From assembly GCA_002726445.1 (NCBI GenBank), contig PBSZ01000043.1:1-33373 (forward strand): DNA of 33,373 nt, read 5' to 3'. Made by a program: the position numbers and the translations under genes. Shown in pieces: positions 22,096 through 30,923 of the stretch. Each line of letters starts with the position of its first letter. Position 1 is the stretch's first letter. Below the pieces are notes generated by a model. It saw nothing but the letters and a program-made list of their open reading frames with translations. It ran no database searches and was not told where the DNA came from. This DNA comes from Cellvibrionales bacterium (GTDB taxonomy: Bacteria; Pseudomonadota; Gammaproteobacteria; Pseudomonadales; UBA7434).

Positions 22096-23466
22096 ATGGT
22101 TAATGTAATAAAAGCTCTCGCTGCCTTGCTCCCTGGTCGGGTGATTTCCGGTTCACAAGTAAGTGATAAGTATTCCGTTGATTGGAGCGGCGAATCGGCA
22201 TTTACGCCTGCTATCGTTGTGCGCGCCAAGACAGTTTCTGACGTCTCTAAGCTGCTGGCATTCTGTGATCAGGAAAAGTTGCCTATTGTCACTCAAGGTG
22301 GCATGACAGGCTTGTCAGGCGGTTCAACGCCACAAGCTTCAGAGATTGTTTTATCACTGGAGTTGCTTAGCGGCATTACAGATGTGGATGTTGAATCCAT
22401 GACTCTTACGGCGTTGGCGGGCACGCCCCTTGAGCAATTACAGCAGGCAGCCAATGAGGCGGGTTTTTATCTGCCACTGGATTTAGGTGCTCGAGGAAGT
22501 TGTACGATTGGTGGTAATGTGGCAACTAATGCCGGTGGTAATCAAGTGCTTAGTTATGGCATGACTCGCGCTTTGGTGCTAGGACTAGAAGCAGTAACGG
22601 CCGACGGTACCGTGATTCGATCCATGAATAAAATGCTTAAAAATAATGCCGGCTATGATGTTAAGCAGTTATTTATTGGCAGCGAGGGAACTCTGGGTGT
22701 TGTGACTGAAGTCGTTTTACGCCTGTTTCCCAAACCGCTGACTAAGCAAAGTGCCTTATGTGGGTTTTCTAATTTTTCTCAAGTAGTATCCTTTCTTCAG
22801 TATATGCAGCGGAGTTGTTCGAGGGTCTCTACATTTGAGTTGATGTGGGATAACTACGTTAAACAAGTGCGGCAGATGAATCAGCAATTAACGCCAGTGT
22901 TAGCCAATGATGACCTCCTTTATGTGTTAATCGAAACGGAAGGTAATGATCCAGAGGGTGATGATACGTTTTTTAATTGCCAACTTCAGGCCTGTCTTGA
23001 TGATGGCATACTTAATGATGCTGTCGTCGCTCAGTCAGAAAGAGACGTCAGTCGATTCTGGCAATTACGGGATGGTGTCACTGATATACTGGCTAAGGTT
23101 AAGTATCGGGCCAACTTTGATATCGGTGTGCCGATCAGTCAAATGGCGAATTTTGTTCATACAGTAGAAGTTGAATTAACCGCCTCCTTTGAGAATCTAC
23201 AGTTATGTACGTTTGGTCATATGGCCGATGGTAATTTGCATATCATTGCATGGACGGGGCGAGAGGCCGATGTCGATGTGATTTATAAGCAGGTGTATAC
23301 CTTGGTAGGTGAAATGGGCGGTACCATTACCGCTGAACACGGGATTGGCACCCTAAAGCGCCAATATTTATCTTTATGTCGATTAGAGCAGGAAATTAAC
23401 TTGATGCGCGCCTTAAAAAAAGCCATGGATCCAAATAATATTTTAAACCCTGGCCGGGTTATTTGA
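22096..23466 (+). CDS. FAD-binding (PCMH-type) oxidoreductase, GlcD/D-lactate dehydrogenase-like
   Basis: VTQGGMTGLSGGS, GSCTIGGNVATNAGGNQVLSYG, GSEGTLGVVTEVVLRL, AEHGIGTLKRQYL, MDPNNILNPGRV. Confidence 0.92.
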   Translation: MVNVIKALAALLPGRVISGSQVSDKYSVDWSGESAFTPAIVVRAKTVSDVSKLLAFCDQEKLPIVTQGGMTGLSGGSTPQASEIVLSLELLSGITDVDVESMTLTALAGTPLEQLQQAANEAGFYLPLDLGARGSCTIGGNVATNAGGNQVLSYGMTRALVLGLEAVTADGTVIRSMNKMLKNNAGYDVKQLFIGSEGTLGVVTEVVLRLFPKPLTKQSALCGFSNFSQVVSFLQYMQRSCSRVSTFELMWDNYVKQVRQMNQQLTPVLANDDLLYVLIETEGNDPEGDDTFFNCQLQACLDDGILNDAVVAQSERDVSRFWQLRDGVTDILAKVKYRANFDIGVPISQMANFVHTVEVELTASFENLQLCTFGHMADGNLHIIAWTGREADVDVIYKQVYTLVGEMGGTITAEHGIGTLKRQYLSLCRLEQEINLMRALKKAMDPNNILNPGRVI

Positions 23467-23473
23467 GGTATTT

Positions 23474-24319
23474 ATGTTGGAAGCTCTGCGTTTTTTTTGC
23501 CGCCATCAATTGCACCGACCATTATGGTGTGTTTTGCTGCTTTTGACCGCTTGCTCGAATCCCGCTTTAGTTCATCGAGCCGAAACTGACCGCGCTTACC
23601 AACAATCAGTATTAGCGGCGAAAGCCGTGCAGTGGCAAATGATCGATCGTCGCGCAGAAGTGACGCCCATTGTAGGTTATAAGGTAGCGTTAGCCGGTTC
23701 AGCTGCCCAAAATATGTTTGGTTTGAGTTCGCCCGTCGTGGGAGCCTTATTCTCAGACACAGTGTTGGCATCACCTCAGCGCATCGATCACACTCAGTTT
23801 CAACGCTTAGCGTTTGAGGCGGATTTATTAGCCGTTGTTAATAGTGCTGAGATCAATGAGGCCAGTAGCATAGAATCGGTTGCTGAGCATATTAGCCATA
23901 TCATGGCCTTTGTTGAATTGCCGCTGCTTTCTGTTGCCCCTCATCCCTATGCAGGACCTGACTTTATTAAGAGTAATGCAGCAGTAAAGTGGGGTGTGTC
24001 AGGCACAAAAATAACCGCTACTGCTGACCAAGTTTTTATCGACAGTTTAGCTACTATGACGGTTAAAAGTTTTAATGCTCAAGGTACATTATTATCGTCT
24101 AATCGAGGCGGCGTTATCATGGGTCATCCCTATCAGGCGATACTTTTTTTACTGCAAGAACTTAAAGCACAGAGTCGATCATTAAAGGCTGGTGATATCA
24201 TTAGCCTTGGCTCATTTTCAAAGCCCACCTTAGTTGGTGAAATGAAGCAACTAACCGTTATTTATAGAGGGCTAAAAGATGATGCAGAAATGCGAGTTGA
24301 GGTTGACTTTACGCCTTAA
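23474..24319 (+). CDS. 2-keto-4-pentenoate hydratase (MhpD)-like predicted lipoprotein
   Basis: Lipobox-like VLLLLTAC, then GYKVALAGSAAQNMFGLSSPVVGALFSD and FEADLLAVV hydratase-family motifs; starts 7 nt after the upstream stop. Confidence 0.75.
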   Translation: MLEALRFFCRHQLHRPLWCVLLLLTACSNPALVHRAETDRAYQQSVLAAKAVQWQMIDRRAEVTPIVGYKVALAGSAAQNMFGLSSPVVGALFSDTVLASPQRIDHTQFQRLAFEADLLAVVNSAEINEASSIESVAEHISHIMAFVELPLLSVAPHPYAGPDFIKSNAAVKWGVSGTKITATADQVFIDSLATMTVKSFNAQGTLLSSNRGGVIMGHPYQAILFLLQELKAQSRSLKAGDIISLGSFSKPTLVGEMKQLTVIYRGLKDDAEMRVEVDFTP

Positions 24320-24843
24320 TCGTCGTTAATTAATCCGCGGATATAAATAAATAGTTTTCTAGCAGCAGCGGGGGGCTTGTTTTTATCGGTTTCATGCCAG
24401 CTTTGTCTGACCATTTGTCGTAACCATTGTCGATCGCCATTTGGGTATTGCGCGACTAATGCTTCAATTTCAGAATTTTCTTTATTCAGTAACCGATCTC
24501 GCCATTGCTCGATAAGGTGAAGATGTTGCGTATTATTTTGATGCTGATTGCGCAGTTTATCGAAATAAGCTTCTATTTTTTCGATAGTTTCAGTGGGTTC
24601 TTTTCGCATTAATTTACCAATGAACTGCATTTGCCGGCGTAATCCTTCACGGTGTTTAATGCGTTTCGCTTCGTTTAGGGCGTCAATCAATACCTCAGTG
24701 ATAGATAACTTTTCGATTTCCTCTGCCTTAAGGTCAATTAATGCCTTGCCTAAGTCTTGTAAATGATGCATCTCACGCTTGAGTTGGCTTTTGCTAATCA
24801 GAGCGTCTTGATCATTATTTTTTTCGGGTTGTGATTTAGCCAT
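24316..24843 (-). CDS. darP: Ribosome-associated protein DarP/YjgA
   Basis: 175 aa; SKSQLKREMHHLQDLGKALIDLKAEEIEKL.., HREGLRRQMQFIGKLMR, AARKLFIYIRGL. Confidence 0.92.
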   Translation of the reverse strand: MAKSQPEKNNDQDALISKSQLKREMHHLQDLGKALIDLKAEEIEKLSITEVLIDALNEAKRIKHREGLRRQMQFIGKLMRKEPTETIEKIEAYFDKLRNQHQNNTQHLHLIEQWRDRLLNKENSEIEALVAQYPNGDRQWLRQMVRQSWHETDKNKPPAAARKLFIYIRGLINDD

Positions 24844-24872
24844 AGAATTATTTGAGTGAGATAGTGGTAAGC

Positions 24873-26231
24873 TTAAGCGTAAAAAATAGTGGCTAGGCCA
24901 AGAAAAGACATAAAGCCAACAACGTCGGTAATGGTCGTTAAGATCACACCACCGGCAAGCGCCGGATCAATGTCCATTTTTTTCAATACTAAAGGTAAGA
25001 CCGCACCGGCAAGGGCGGCCGTGATTAAATTGATAATCATTGCGGCGGCGATAATACCGCCGATGATAAGGTCATCAAACCATGCAATGGCAGCAGCTGC
25101 AACGACTGCAGCCCAGATAAGGGCATTGATGAGCCCGACGCTCAATTCTCTGACGATCAGCCAGCGCTGGTTATGTTGCTCAATATGACCGACGGCTAAA
25201 CCTCGAATTACAATCGTGAGCGTCTGCGTGCCTGCAACACCACCCATGCTGGCTACAATGGGCATCAGGATAGCTAAAGCGACGACTTTGTCGATTGCTC
25301 CTTGAAATAGGTTTATGACGGAGGCGGCGATAAACGCTGTCAGTAAGTTAAGGCCCAGCCACAGTGCGCGGCGCGGTGTGGTTTTGATGACGGGTGAAAA
25401 AGTATCTTCCTCCTCATCCAGGCCTGCAAGGCTCATTAGGGCATGATCGGCGTCTTCACGTATCACATCGACGATGTCATCGATAGTGATTCGGCCAAGT
25501 AGTTTCCCTTCGTGATTAACAACCGGTGCCGATACCCAATCCTTTCGCTCAAATCGACGAGCAACCTCATCATCCGGCATATCGACAGGGATGGTTTCAG
25601 CGTCAGATAACATAATTTCGCGAACGGTATTATTAGGATCAGAAACCAGTACTTTAGCTAATGGTAAGCTGCCAATAAAGGCATCGCTGCGATTGACGAC
25701 ATAGAGTTTATCTGTCATCTCAGGAATTGCATCATGACGACGGAGGTAGCGAAGCACCACCTCGACTGAATGGCTGGCTCTTACTGTAATGGTGTCAGTG
25801 TTCATCAAGCCACCGGCGGTATTCTCAGGGTAACTCAATGCGGTGGCGACGCGTTGACGATCTTGAGTGCTCATGGCTTGCAATACTTCCCGGGTGACTT
25901 GCTCGGGTAATTGCTGAAGAATATCAACCATGTCATCAGTTTCTAGCTCTGCCGATAGGGCGACGAGTTCTTCATTGTCCATCTCGAGTGCAAATTGCCC
26001 TTGCAATTCATCACCTAATAACGGCATCACGTCGCTGCGCCGTTCTTCGTCAATGAGAGCCCATAAAATTTGTCGAGACGGCGGTGGCGAGGCATCTATG
26101 AGATGCGCTGTTTCTTCAGCGGCAAGTACTTTAAGCATATGACGGGCATGCTGAAACGTGCCTGACTGAAGCAGTTTGGCCACTTCTTGGCTATGAGAGC
26201 GGTTTTGCTTGTGATCGATTTTAGCTGGCAT
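24873..26231 (-). CDS. mgtE: Magnesium transporter MgtE
   Basis: 452 aa; MgtE N-domain, CBS region, membrane part with MPIVASMGGVAGTQTLTIVIRGLA and GVILTTITDVVGFMSFLGLATIF. Confidence 0.95.
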   Translation of the reverse strand: MPAKIDHKQNRSHSQEVAKLLQSGTFQHARHMLKVLAAEETAHLIDASPPPSRQILWALIDEERRSDVMPLLGDELQGQFALEMDNEELVALSAELETDDMVDILQQLPEQVTREVLQAMSTQDRQRVATALSYPENTAGGLMNTDTITVRASHSVEVVLRYLRRHDAIPEMTDKLYVVNRSDAFIGSLPLAKVLVSDPNNTVREIMLSDAETIPVDMPDDEVARRFERKDWVSAPVVNHEGKLLGRITIDDIVDVIREDADHALMSLAGLDEEEDTFSPVIKTTPRRALWLGLNLLTAFIAASVINLFQGAIDKVVALAILMPIVASMGGVAGTQTLTIVIRGLAVGHIEQHNQRWLIVRELSVGLINALIWAAVVAAAAIAWFDDLIIGGIIAAAMIINLITAALAGAVLPLVLKKMDIDPALAGGVILTTITDVVGFMSFLGLATIFYA

Positions 26232-26248
26232 AACGGCATCTAACTCAT

Positions 26249-26286
26249 AAAAAAAACCTGCGATATCGCATTAAATGACGTATCGC
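26249..26286 (-). promoter_or_regulatory. Terminator-like hairpin with U8 in the mgtE 5' leader (candidate attenuator)
   Basis: Minus strand GCGATA-CG-(T)-CAT-TTA-ATG-CG-(A)-TATCGC (11 pairs, two single-nt bulges) followed by AGG and TTTTTTTT, 17 nt between the U-tract and ATG. Confidence 0.6.
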
Positions 26287-26358
26287 TGCTAAATGACTAT
26301 GAATAGTCTTAGAGTATGCGGCAAAGTTTTTATTGCAACAAGCCTAGAAGCAGGCAAG

Positions 26359-26390
26359 ATTACCGATGTTGGTCATGCCGCATCGGTAAT
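26359..26390. repeat. Inverted repeat between mgtE and the small membrane-protein gene
   Basis: ATTACCGATG-TTGGTCATGCCG-CATCGGTAAT, perfect 10-bp arms, 12-nt spacer. Confidence 0.7.
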
Positions 26391-26459
26391 TGCCGGTAAG
26401 TAATTGTTTTTCTGTTGAGCGTCTAGAACGCTCTCATAGGTTGTTGTTGACTAGAACGC

Positions 26460-26849
26460 CTAAGAGCTATTTTTTGACTGGCAGAGTAATAAGCCGCTGA
26501 GTGAGCTGCCGGTGACCTTCATCATACCCAATATATAAACTAAGCCAATAGTGCCATCAAATACCACCAGCGCGTATTCGGGTGACGTTGCCAATCCGTT
26601 AGGTACTGCATAAAGCACGGCAGATACAGCCGTTAGACGCACTAGCCCCTGCCAAAAAATCACCGGCGAGCGATTGACCATATCGTTGGAGGCCCACATT
26701 AAACAGGCTGCAGCCATGGCAAGGAACATGCCGAGCGTCATCAGTGATACGAAATACCCTGCTGCTGGATTTGAGATTGCGCCATACCAGCAACCTGCGG
26801 CAATCACAAAGTCGAAAGCGCCTGTCCAATATACGAATTTTTGTAACAT
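26460..26849 (-). CDS. Small four-helix hypothetical membrane protein
   Basis: 129 aa from MLQKFVYWTGAFDFVIAAGCWYG; several hydrophobic helices. Upstream extension in the ORF track (to 27011) overlaps the epimerase gene and is unlikely. Confidence 0.7.
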   Translation of the reverse strand: MLQKFVYWTGAFDFVIAAGCWYGAISNPAAGYFVSLMTLGMFLAMAAACLMWASNDMVNRSPVIFWQGLVRLTAVSAVLYAVPNGLATSPEYALVVFDGTIGLVYILGMMKVTGSSLSGLLLCQSKNSS

Positions 26850-26898
26850 AGTCTTTTCCTTTTTTAAATTAAAGTGTTGGTTAGTGGGACATTGTTTT

Positions 26899-27897
26899 TT
26901 ATTTTTTATCGTAACCTTGTTCTCTGAACCAGCTAACCGCGTCTTCAATAGCCGTTTCAATCGGCGTTTGCGGCATGCCCAACTCGTCAATCGCTTTGCT
27001 GGGATCAACAAACACGTCTTGCATCACGTATTTTGAATTTTTAACGGTCGTCATTGGCGCTTTGCCGGTTATTTTCGACAAAAACTCCATGACTTTAGCG
27101 GCTGTTAGCATGGTCTTAGGCGATAAGTAACTGGTGGCAACGTTTGGTACGCCGGCAATGTTACCTACCAGTTGTGCAAGGTCTTTTTGTGAGAGGTTAC
27201 CTTGCTTATTAGCCAATAAATATGTTTCTCCAATACGGCCTTTTTCCATTGCCAATAAATGACCTCGCGCGACATCGCGAACATCAACTGCACAGAGTCC
27301 GCCATCATAATACTGTTTCATTTTACCCTTAAGAATACTGACGATCAGCGAACCGGTAGGTGTTGGCATGCGGTCGCCTGGTCCAAACGGAAAGCCAGGG
27401 CAGACAATCGTGGCGGGCAGTCCAGAGGCGACCATCCCTTTGACCACGTGGTGACTGATAAACTTAGAAATGATGTATTCACTGCCATCTTCCCAGCTAT
27501 TGTAAAATGTCTCTTCGTCACTTAATTGGCCATTACCCAATACGCCTAAGGCAGCGATACTGGAAGTGAAAACGATTTTTTTTACGCCGGCTGCTTGAGC
27601 GGCGGCCATCATCGCCTGCGCGCCATTGATATTGACTTTATGATGCAAAAAAGGATCCTTAGTCCAGACAGCGAAGAGGGCGGCTAAATGGTAAAGTCCC
27701 TCGACACCTTCAACACAGTGCGCTAAAGAAGCGGGGTCAAGTAGGTTGCCTTCAACAAATTCTACCGCCATGCCATCGAGCGGAGAGCGATCTTCGCCTG
27801 GCATTACCATCACCCTTACCTCATCGCCTTGTTCAAGGCACATGCGGGTAACGTGGTTGCCAATGAAGCCGGTAGCGCCGGTAATGAGTACTTTCAT
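26899..27897 (-). CDS. NAD-dependent epimerase / dihydroflavonol-4-reductase-like protein
   Basis: MKVLITGATGFIGNHVTRMC, GLYHLAALFAVW, FTSSIAALG, YIISKFISH. Confidence 0.88.
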   Translation of the reverse strand: MKVLITGATGFIGNHVTRMCLEQGDEVRVMVMPGEDRSPLDGMAVEFVEGNLLDPASLAHCVEGVEGLYHLAALFAVWTKDPFLHHKVNINGAQAMMAAAQAAGVKKIVFTSSIAALGVLGNGQLSDEETFYNSWEDGSEYIISKFISHHVVKGMVASGLPATIVCPGFPFGPGDRMPTPTGSLIVSILKGKMKQYYDGGLCAVDVRDVARGHLLAMEKGRIGETYLLANKQGNLSQKDLAQLVGNIAGVPNVATSYLSPKTMLTAAKVMEFLSKITGKAPMTTVKNSKYVMQDVFVDPSKAIDELGMPQTPIETAIEDAVSWFREQGYDKK

Positions 27898-27935
27898 AAT
27901 TGACTCCTGTTCAAGTAGATTAAATTCAAATACGT

Positions 27936-28985
27936 TTATAAACTGGCTTGATCCGCTAAATCAGTGGCCATTGCTAAATAACTGTCGACACGGCTTGCAA
28001 TCGTGTCAATTGAATCAACTTTCATTCCGCCACTGGCTCCTTGTTTAAGTCTGGCGTAGACGCCTTCTACGATGCAGGCTTGTTTCCACCAGCTAAAAGC
28101 TAGGTAGTAATCCAGTTTTGACAAGTCTAAGCCTGAGCGCTGAGCATACCGTTCAACTACCGCATCACGTTGAATAAAGTGGGGGTTAAGCGTTGGTGGA
28201 TCCAATAGCCAGGTAATTGAATCTTTCGGTTCGGCCCAATACAGCAGTGACCATATAAAATCGGCGATAGGATCACCGACCGTACAGAGCTCCCAGTCCA
28301 AGACTGCGGCAATACGGAAGTCATCTGCCAGTACGGTATTGTCAAATCGATAATCGCCATGCGCCAGTCCAGGTCGCGTTTGCTCGGCAGGAATGTTTTT
28401 TGATAAGCGTTGGTGTAAGCTGTCGAGAAGTGGTAATTCACGTGTTTTTGCGGCGTCGATTTGCTTGCGCCAGCGTCTTAATTGCCGTTCAATATAATGA
28501 CTGCGGGTTTTTGCCAAGCCACTTAGGCCTACAGCGTCAATATCCACCGAATGAAAAGCCACTTGTGTATCGATTAAGGAGTGGGTGGCGGTTAAGCACT
28601 GCGCTTCTGTAAGATGGCTGGCTGAGGCTTGATCGCGAAGTATAAGCCCTTCAACAAAACCCATGACATAAAAAGGCGCTTGATTCACCTTAAGGTCATC
28701 GCAATAGCCAAGCATTTTAGGCACAGGAACATCGCTGTAACGATCTAACGCAGACATAATGTTCCATTCACGGGCCATGTCATGCGCGGTGGCTAAGCGT
28801 GCGGAGACCGGCGGACGACGCAGCGCCCAAGTATGGCCTGCCGCATCAGTCACACGAAAAGTGAGGTTTGAGCCGCCGGCCGCGATCAATGAAAAGTTAA
28901 ACGGGGGTGTTGCGCCATTAACATGAGTCGTAAGCCATTGACCTACCGCTTTGCTGTCGAGGCCTTTAATACTCGTTTTATTCAT
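27936..28985 (-). CDS. APH-fold phosphotransferase (ACAD10/ACAD11 N-domain, LvaA-like)
   Basis: Kinase motifs LAHGDYRFDNTVLADD and AVLDWELCTVGDPIADFIWSLLYW; N-terminal GGSNLTFRV. Confidence 0.88.
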   Translation of the reverse strand: MNKTSIKGLDSKAVGQWLTTHVNGATPPFNFSLIAAGGSNLTFRVTDAAGHTWALRRPPVSARLATAHDMAREWNIMSALDRYSDVPVPKMLGYCDDLKVNQAPFYVMGFVEGLILRDQASASHLTEAQCLTATHSLIDTQVAFHSVDIDAVGLSGLAKTRSHYIERQLRRWRKQIDAAKTRELPLLDSLHQRLSKNIPAEQTRPGLAHGDYRFDNTVLADDFRIAAVLDWELCTVGDPIADFIWSLLYWAEPKDSITWLLDPPTLNPHFIQRDAVVERYAQRSGLDLSKLDYYLAFSWWKQACIVEGVYARLKQGASGGMKVDSIDTIASRVDSYLAMATDLADQASL

Positions 28986-29050
28986 AGTGGATCTCTTAAT
29001 TGAAATCTATTATTGTTGAGGTGGCCAGAAAAGTATCGTACTGCGTCATT

Positions 29051-30382
29051 TTATTGCTTGTTTTTAATGGTATTGACTAAATGACCAAATTTTTTCCAAG
29101 CGTCTTTTTTGCGTGTTGGAATGTGCATGGAAGGCAAGCCTTCAACGGCTGTGGTTGATTTCAGTAATTGACGAGCGACCGTTTGTTTGTGCACCTCATC
29201 GGCGCCATCAGCAATCCGCAATGCGCGGCCAGAGCGGTACATGTATTCCAATGGTAAGTCGGTGGTATAGCCCAAGGCACCGTGTAACTGTATCGCTCTA
29301 TCGATAATGGTGAGAAGAATACGCGGTACATGAAATTTGAGCATGGCTATCTCGGTTCTTGATTCAGAGCCATGACCGCCACGGGTATCGATAGTCCAAG
29401 CGGCTTTTAAGGTCAGTAGACGCGCTGTTTCAATTTCAACAGCTGATTCTGCAATCGAATCTTGTACCATTTGTAATTGACCTAAAGCTTTGCCTTTTGT
29501 TTGTCGAGAAACCGCGCGTTCACACATCATTTCAAATGCCATGTGGCATTGGCCAATGATTCGCATGCAGTGATGAATCCGGCCACCACCAAGCCGCTTT
29601 TGTGCAAGAAGAAAGCCTTCACCGGGTTGGCCTATCATATGGTCGAGAGGAACTCGGCAGTTATCGAACAGCACTTCGGAGTGGCCGCCAATTCGGTCGC
29701 TAATGTACGGCGTTTGCTGATCATCAGTGTCGTGCATGGGGTGGCTCATGGTACCGACATCACGAACCACTTTCATGCCAGCTGTTCCTCTGGGCACCAC
29801 TAGCATAGAGGCGCGCTGATGAGGTGCCGCGTCGGGATCGGTGACGGCCATTAATACTGTGAAGTCGGAGACTGAGGCGTTCGATGCATACCACTTATGC
29901 CCGTTAATCACCCATTCATCGCCCTCTTGATGGCAGCGTGTCGTGATTGCAGTAGGGTCTGAGCTGGCAATATGTGGCTCAGTTAATGAAAAAGTACTGC
30001 GGACTTCGCCGCGCATTAATGGGTACAACCAGCGTTCACGTTGCGCTTCTGTGGCGCCCACGGCCAATAATTCTGCATTACCAGAATCGGGACCTTGGCA
30101 ATTAAAAATTTCAGGAGCTAATTCACTGCGACCGAGTATTTCATGGATTAGTCCTAACTTTAGCTGACCCATACCTTGGCCGCCGTGCTCTGGCCCGAGG
30201 TGGGGCGACCAGAGGTTTTGTGCTTTGACTTTTTCTTTCAGAGGTGCCCAAAGTTGGTCTAGTTGGGCTTGATTGAGTCCACCTTGAATCAGTTCTATCG
30301 GAATAATTTCATTATCGACAAAGTCTCGAATCCAATCGAGCTTGTGTTGAAATTCTGTCTCGGTAGAAAAATCCCAGGCCAT
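29051..30382 (-). CDS. Acyl-CoA dehydrogenase family protein
   Basis: TFSLTEPHIASSDPTAI, NGHKWYASNASVSD, HGALGYTTDLPLEYMYRSGRALRIADGADEVH. ATG at 30382 has GGAG upstream; ORF track uses TTG 30394. Confidence 0.92.
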   Translation of the reverse strand: MAWDFSTETEFQHKLDWIRDFVDNEIIPIELIQGGLNQAQLDQLWAPLKEKVKAQNLWSPHLGPEHGGQGMGQLKLGLIHEILGRSELAPEIFNCQGPDSGNAELLAVGATEAQRERWLYPLMRGEVRSTFSLTEPHIASSDPTAITTRCHQEGDEWVINGHKWYASNASVSDFTVLMAVTDPDAAPHQRASMLVVPRGTAGMKVVRDVGTMSHPMHDTDDQQTPYISDRIGGHSEVLFDNCRVPLDHMIGQPGEGFLLAQKRLGGGRIHHCMRIIGQCHMAFEMMCERAVSRQTKGKALGQLQMVQDSIAESAVEIETARLLTLKAAWTIDTRGGHGSESRTEIAMLKFHVPRILLTIIDRAIQLHGALGYTTDLPLEYMYRSGRALRIADGADEVHKQTVARQLLKSTTAVEGLPSMHIPTRKKDAWKKFGHLVNTIKNKQ

Positions 30383-30428
30383 TTGATACTCCAATGTTGC
30401 ATATTTGTTAAGTCATTGAGTCAAGACA

Positions 30429-30902
30429 TTAGTCATTCGGATGTGCAGCGTCAAGATCCCAGTTATCAAGTAGGATTTTATTGGCATACCAGGTATTCCA
30501 ATGCTCGGTTAAGTATTGGATCTTACCTTGGTTATTAAAACGAAAAACAAAACAATAAACGTTTTTATAATCCTTACCTGAGTTAGTCTTACTGTGTTGG
30601 GTGTGTTGGCGCATGACATAGTCATTATCAGCGATAACTAGCAAGTCAGTAAATCGATTGGTTGATAAGTCGTAGGAGTCAGTTCCTGAATTGGGTTGGT
30701 CTTGACCAGCACCATAAAGTATCTTTTTAATCGTTTCGATGCCTTTATGCTCGGTTTTTCCTTCAAGACCGGGTAGTCTCGGAAGGCCGTTCCACCACAC
30801 GGCATCATCAGCAAATAAACTAGCGGGGTCTCCGCAACTGCCATCAAATAATGAGTTGGCGCTGGCGATATTGTTTTTTTCTTGTTCCGAGTAGTGAGGC
30901 AT
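30429..30902 (-). CDS. NTF2/SnoaL-like fold protein
   Basis: 157 aa, single cone-fold style sequence (FADDAVWWNGLPRLPGLEG.., YVMRQHTQ, VFRFNNQGKIQYLTEHWNTWYA). Confidence 0.65.
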   Translation of the reverse strand: MPHYSEQEKNNIASANSLFDGSCGDPASLFADDAVWWNGLPRLPGLEGKTEHKGIETIKKILYGAGQDQPNSGTDSYDLSTNRFTDLLVIADNDYVMRQHTQHSKTNSGKDYKNVYCFVFRFNNQGKIQYLTEHWNTWYANKILLDNWDLDAAHPND

Positions 30903-30923
30903 GATAAATAATCTCTGATTGAG

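Noticed and set aside
26850-27011. N-terminal extension of the small membrane protein
   Set aside because: Basic, non-hydrophobic, overlaps the epimerase 3' end; ATG at 26849 fits a membrane protein start better.
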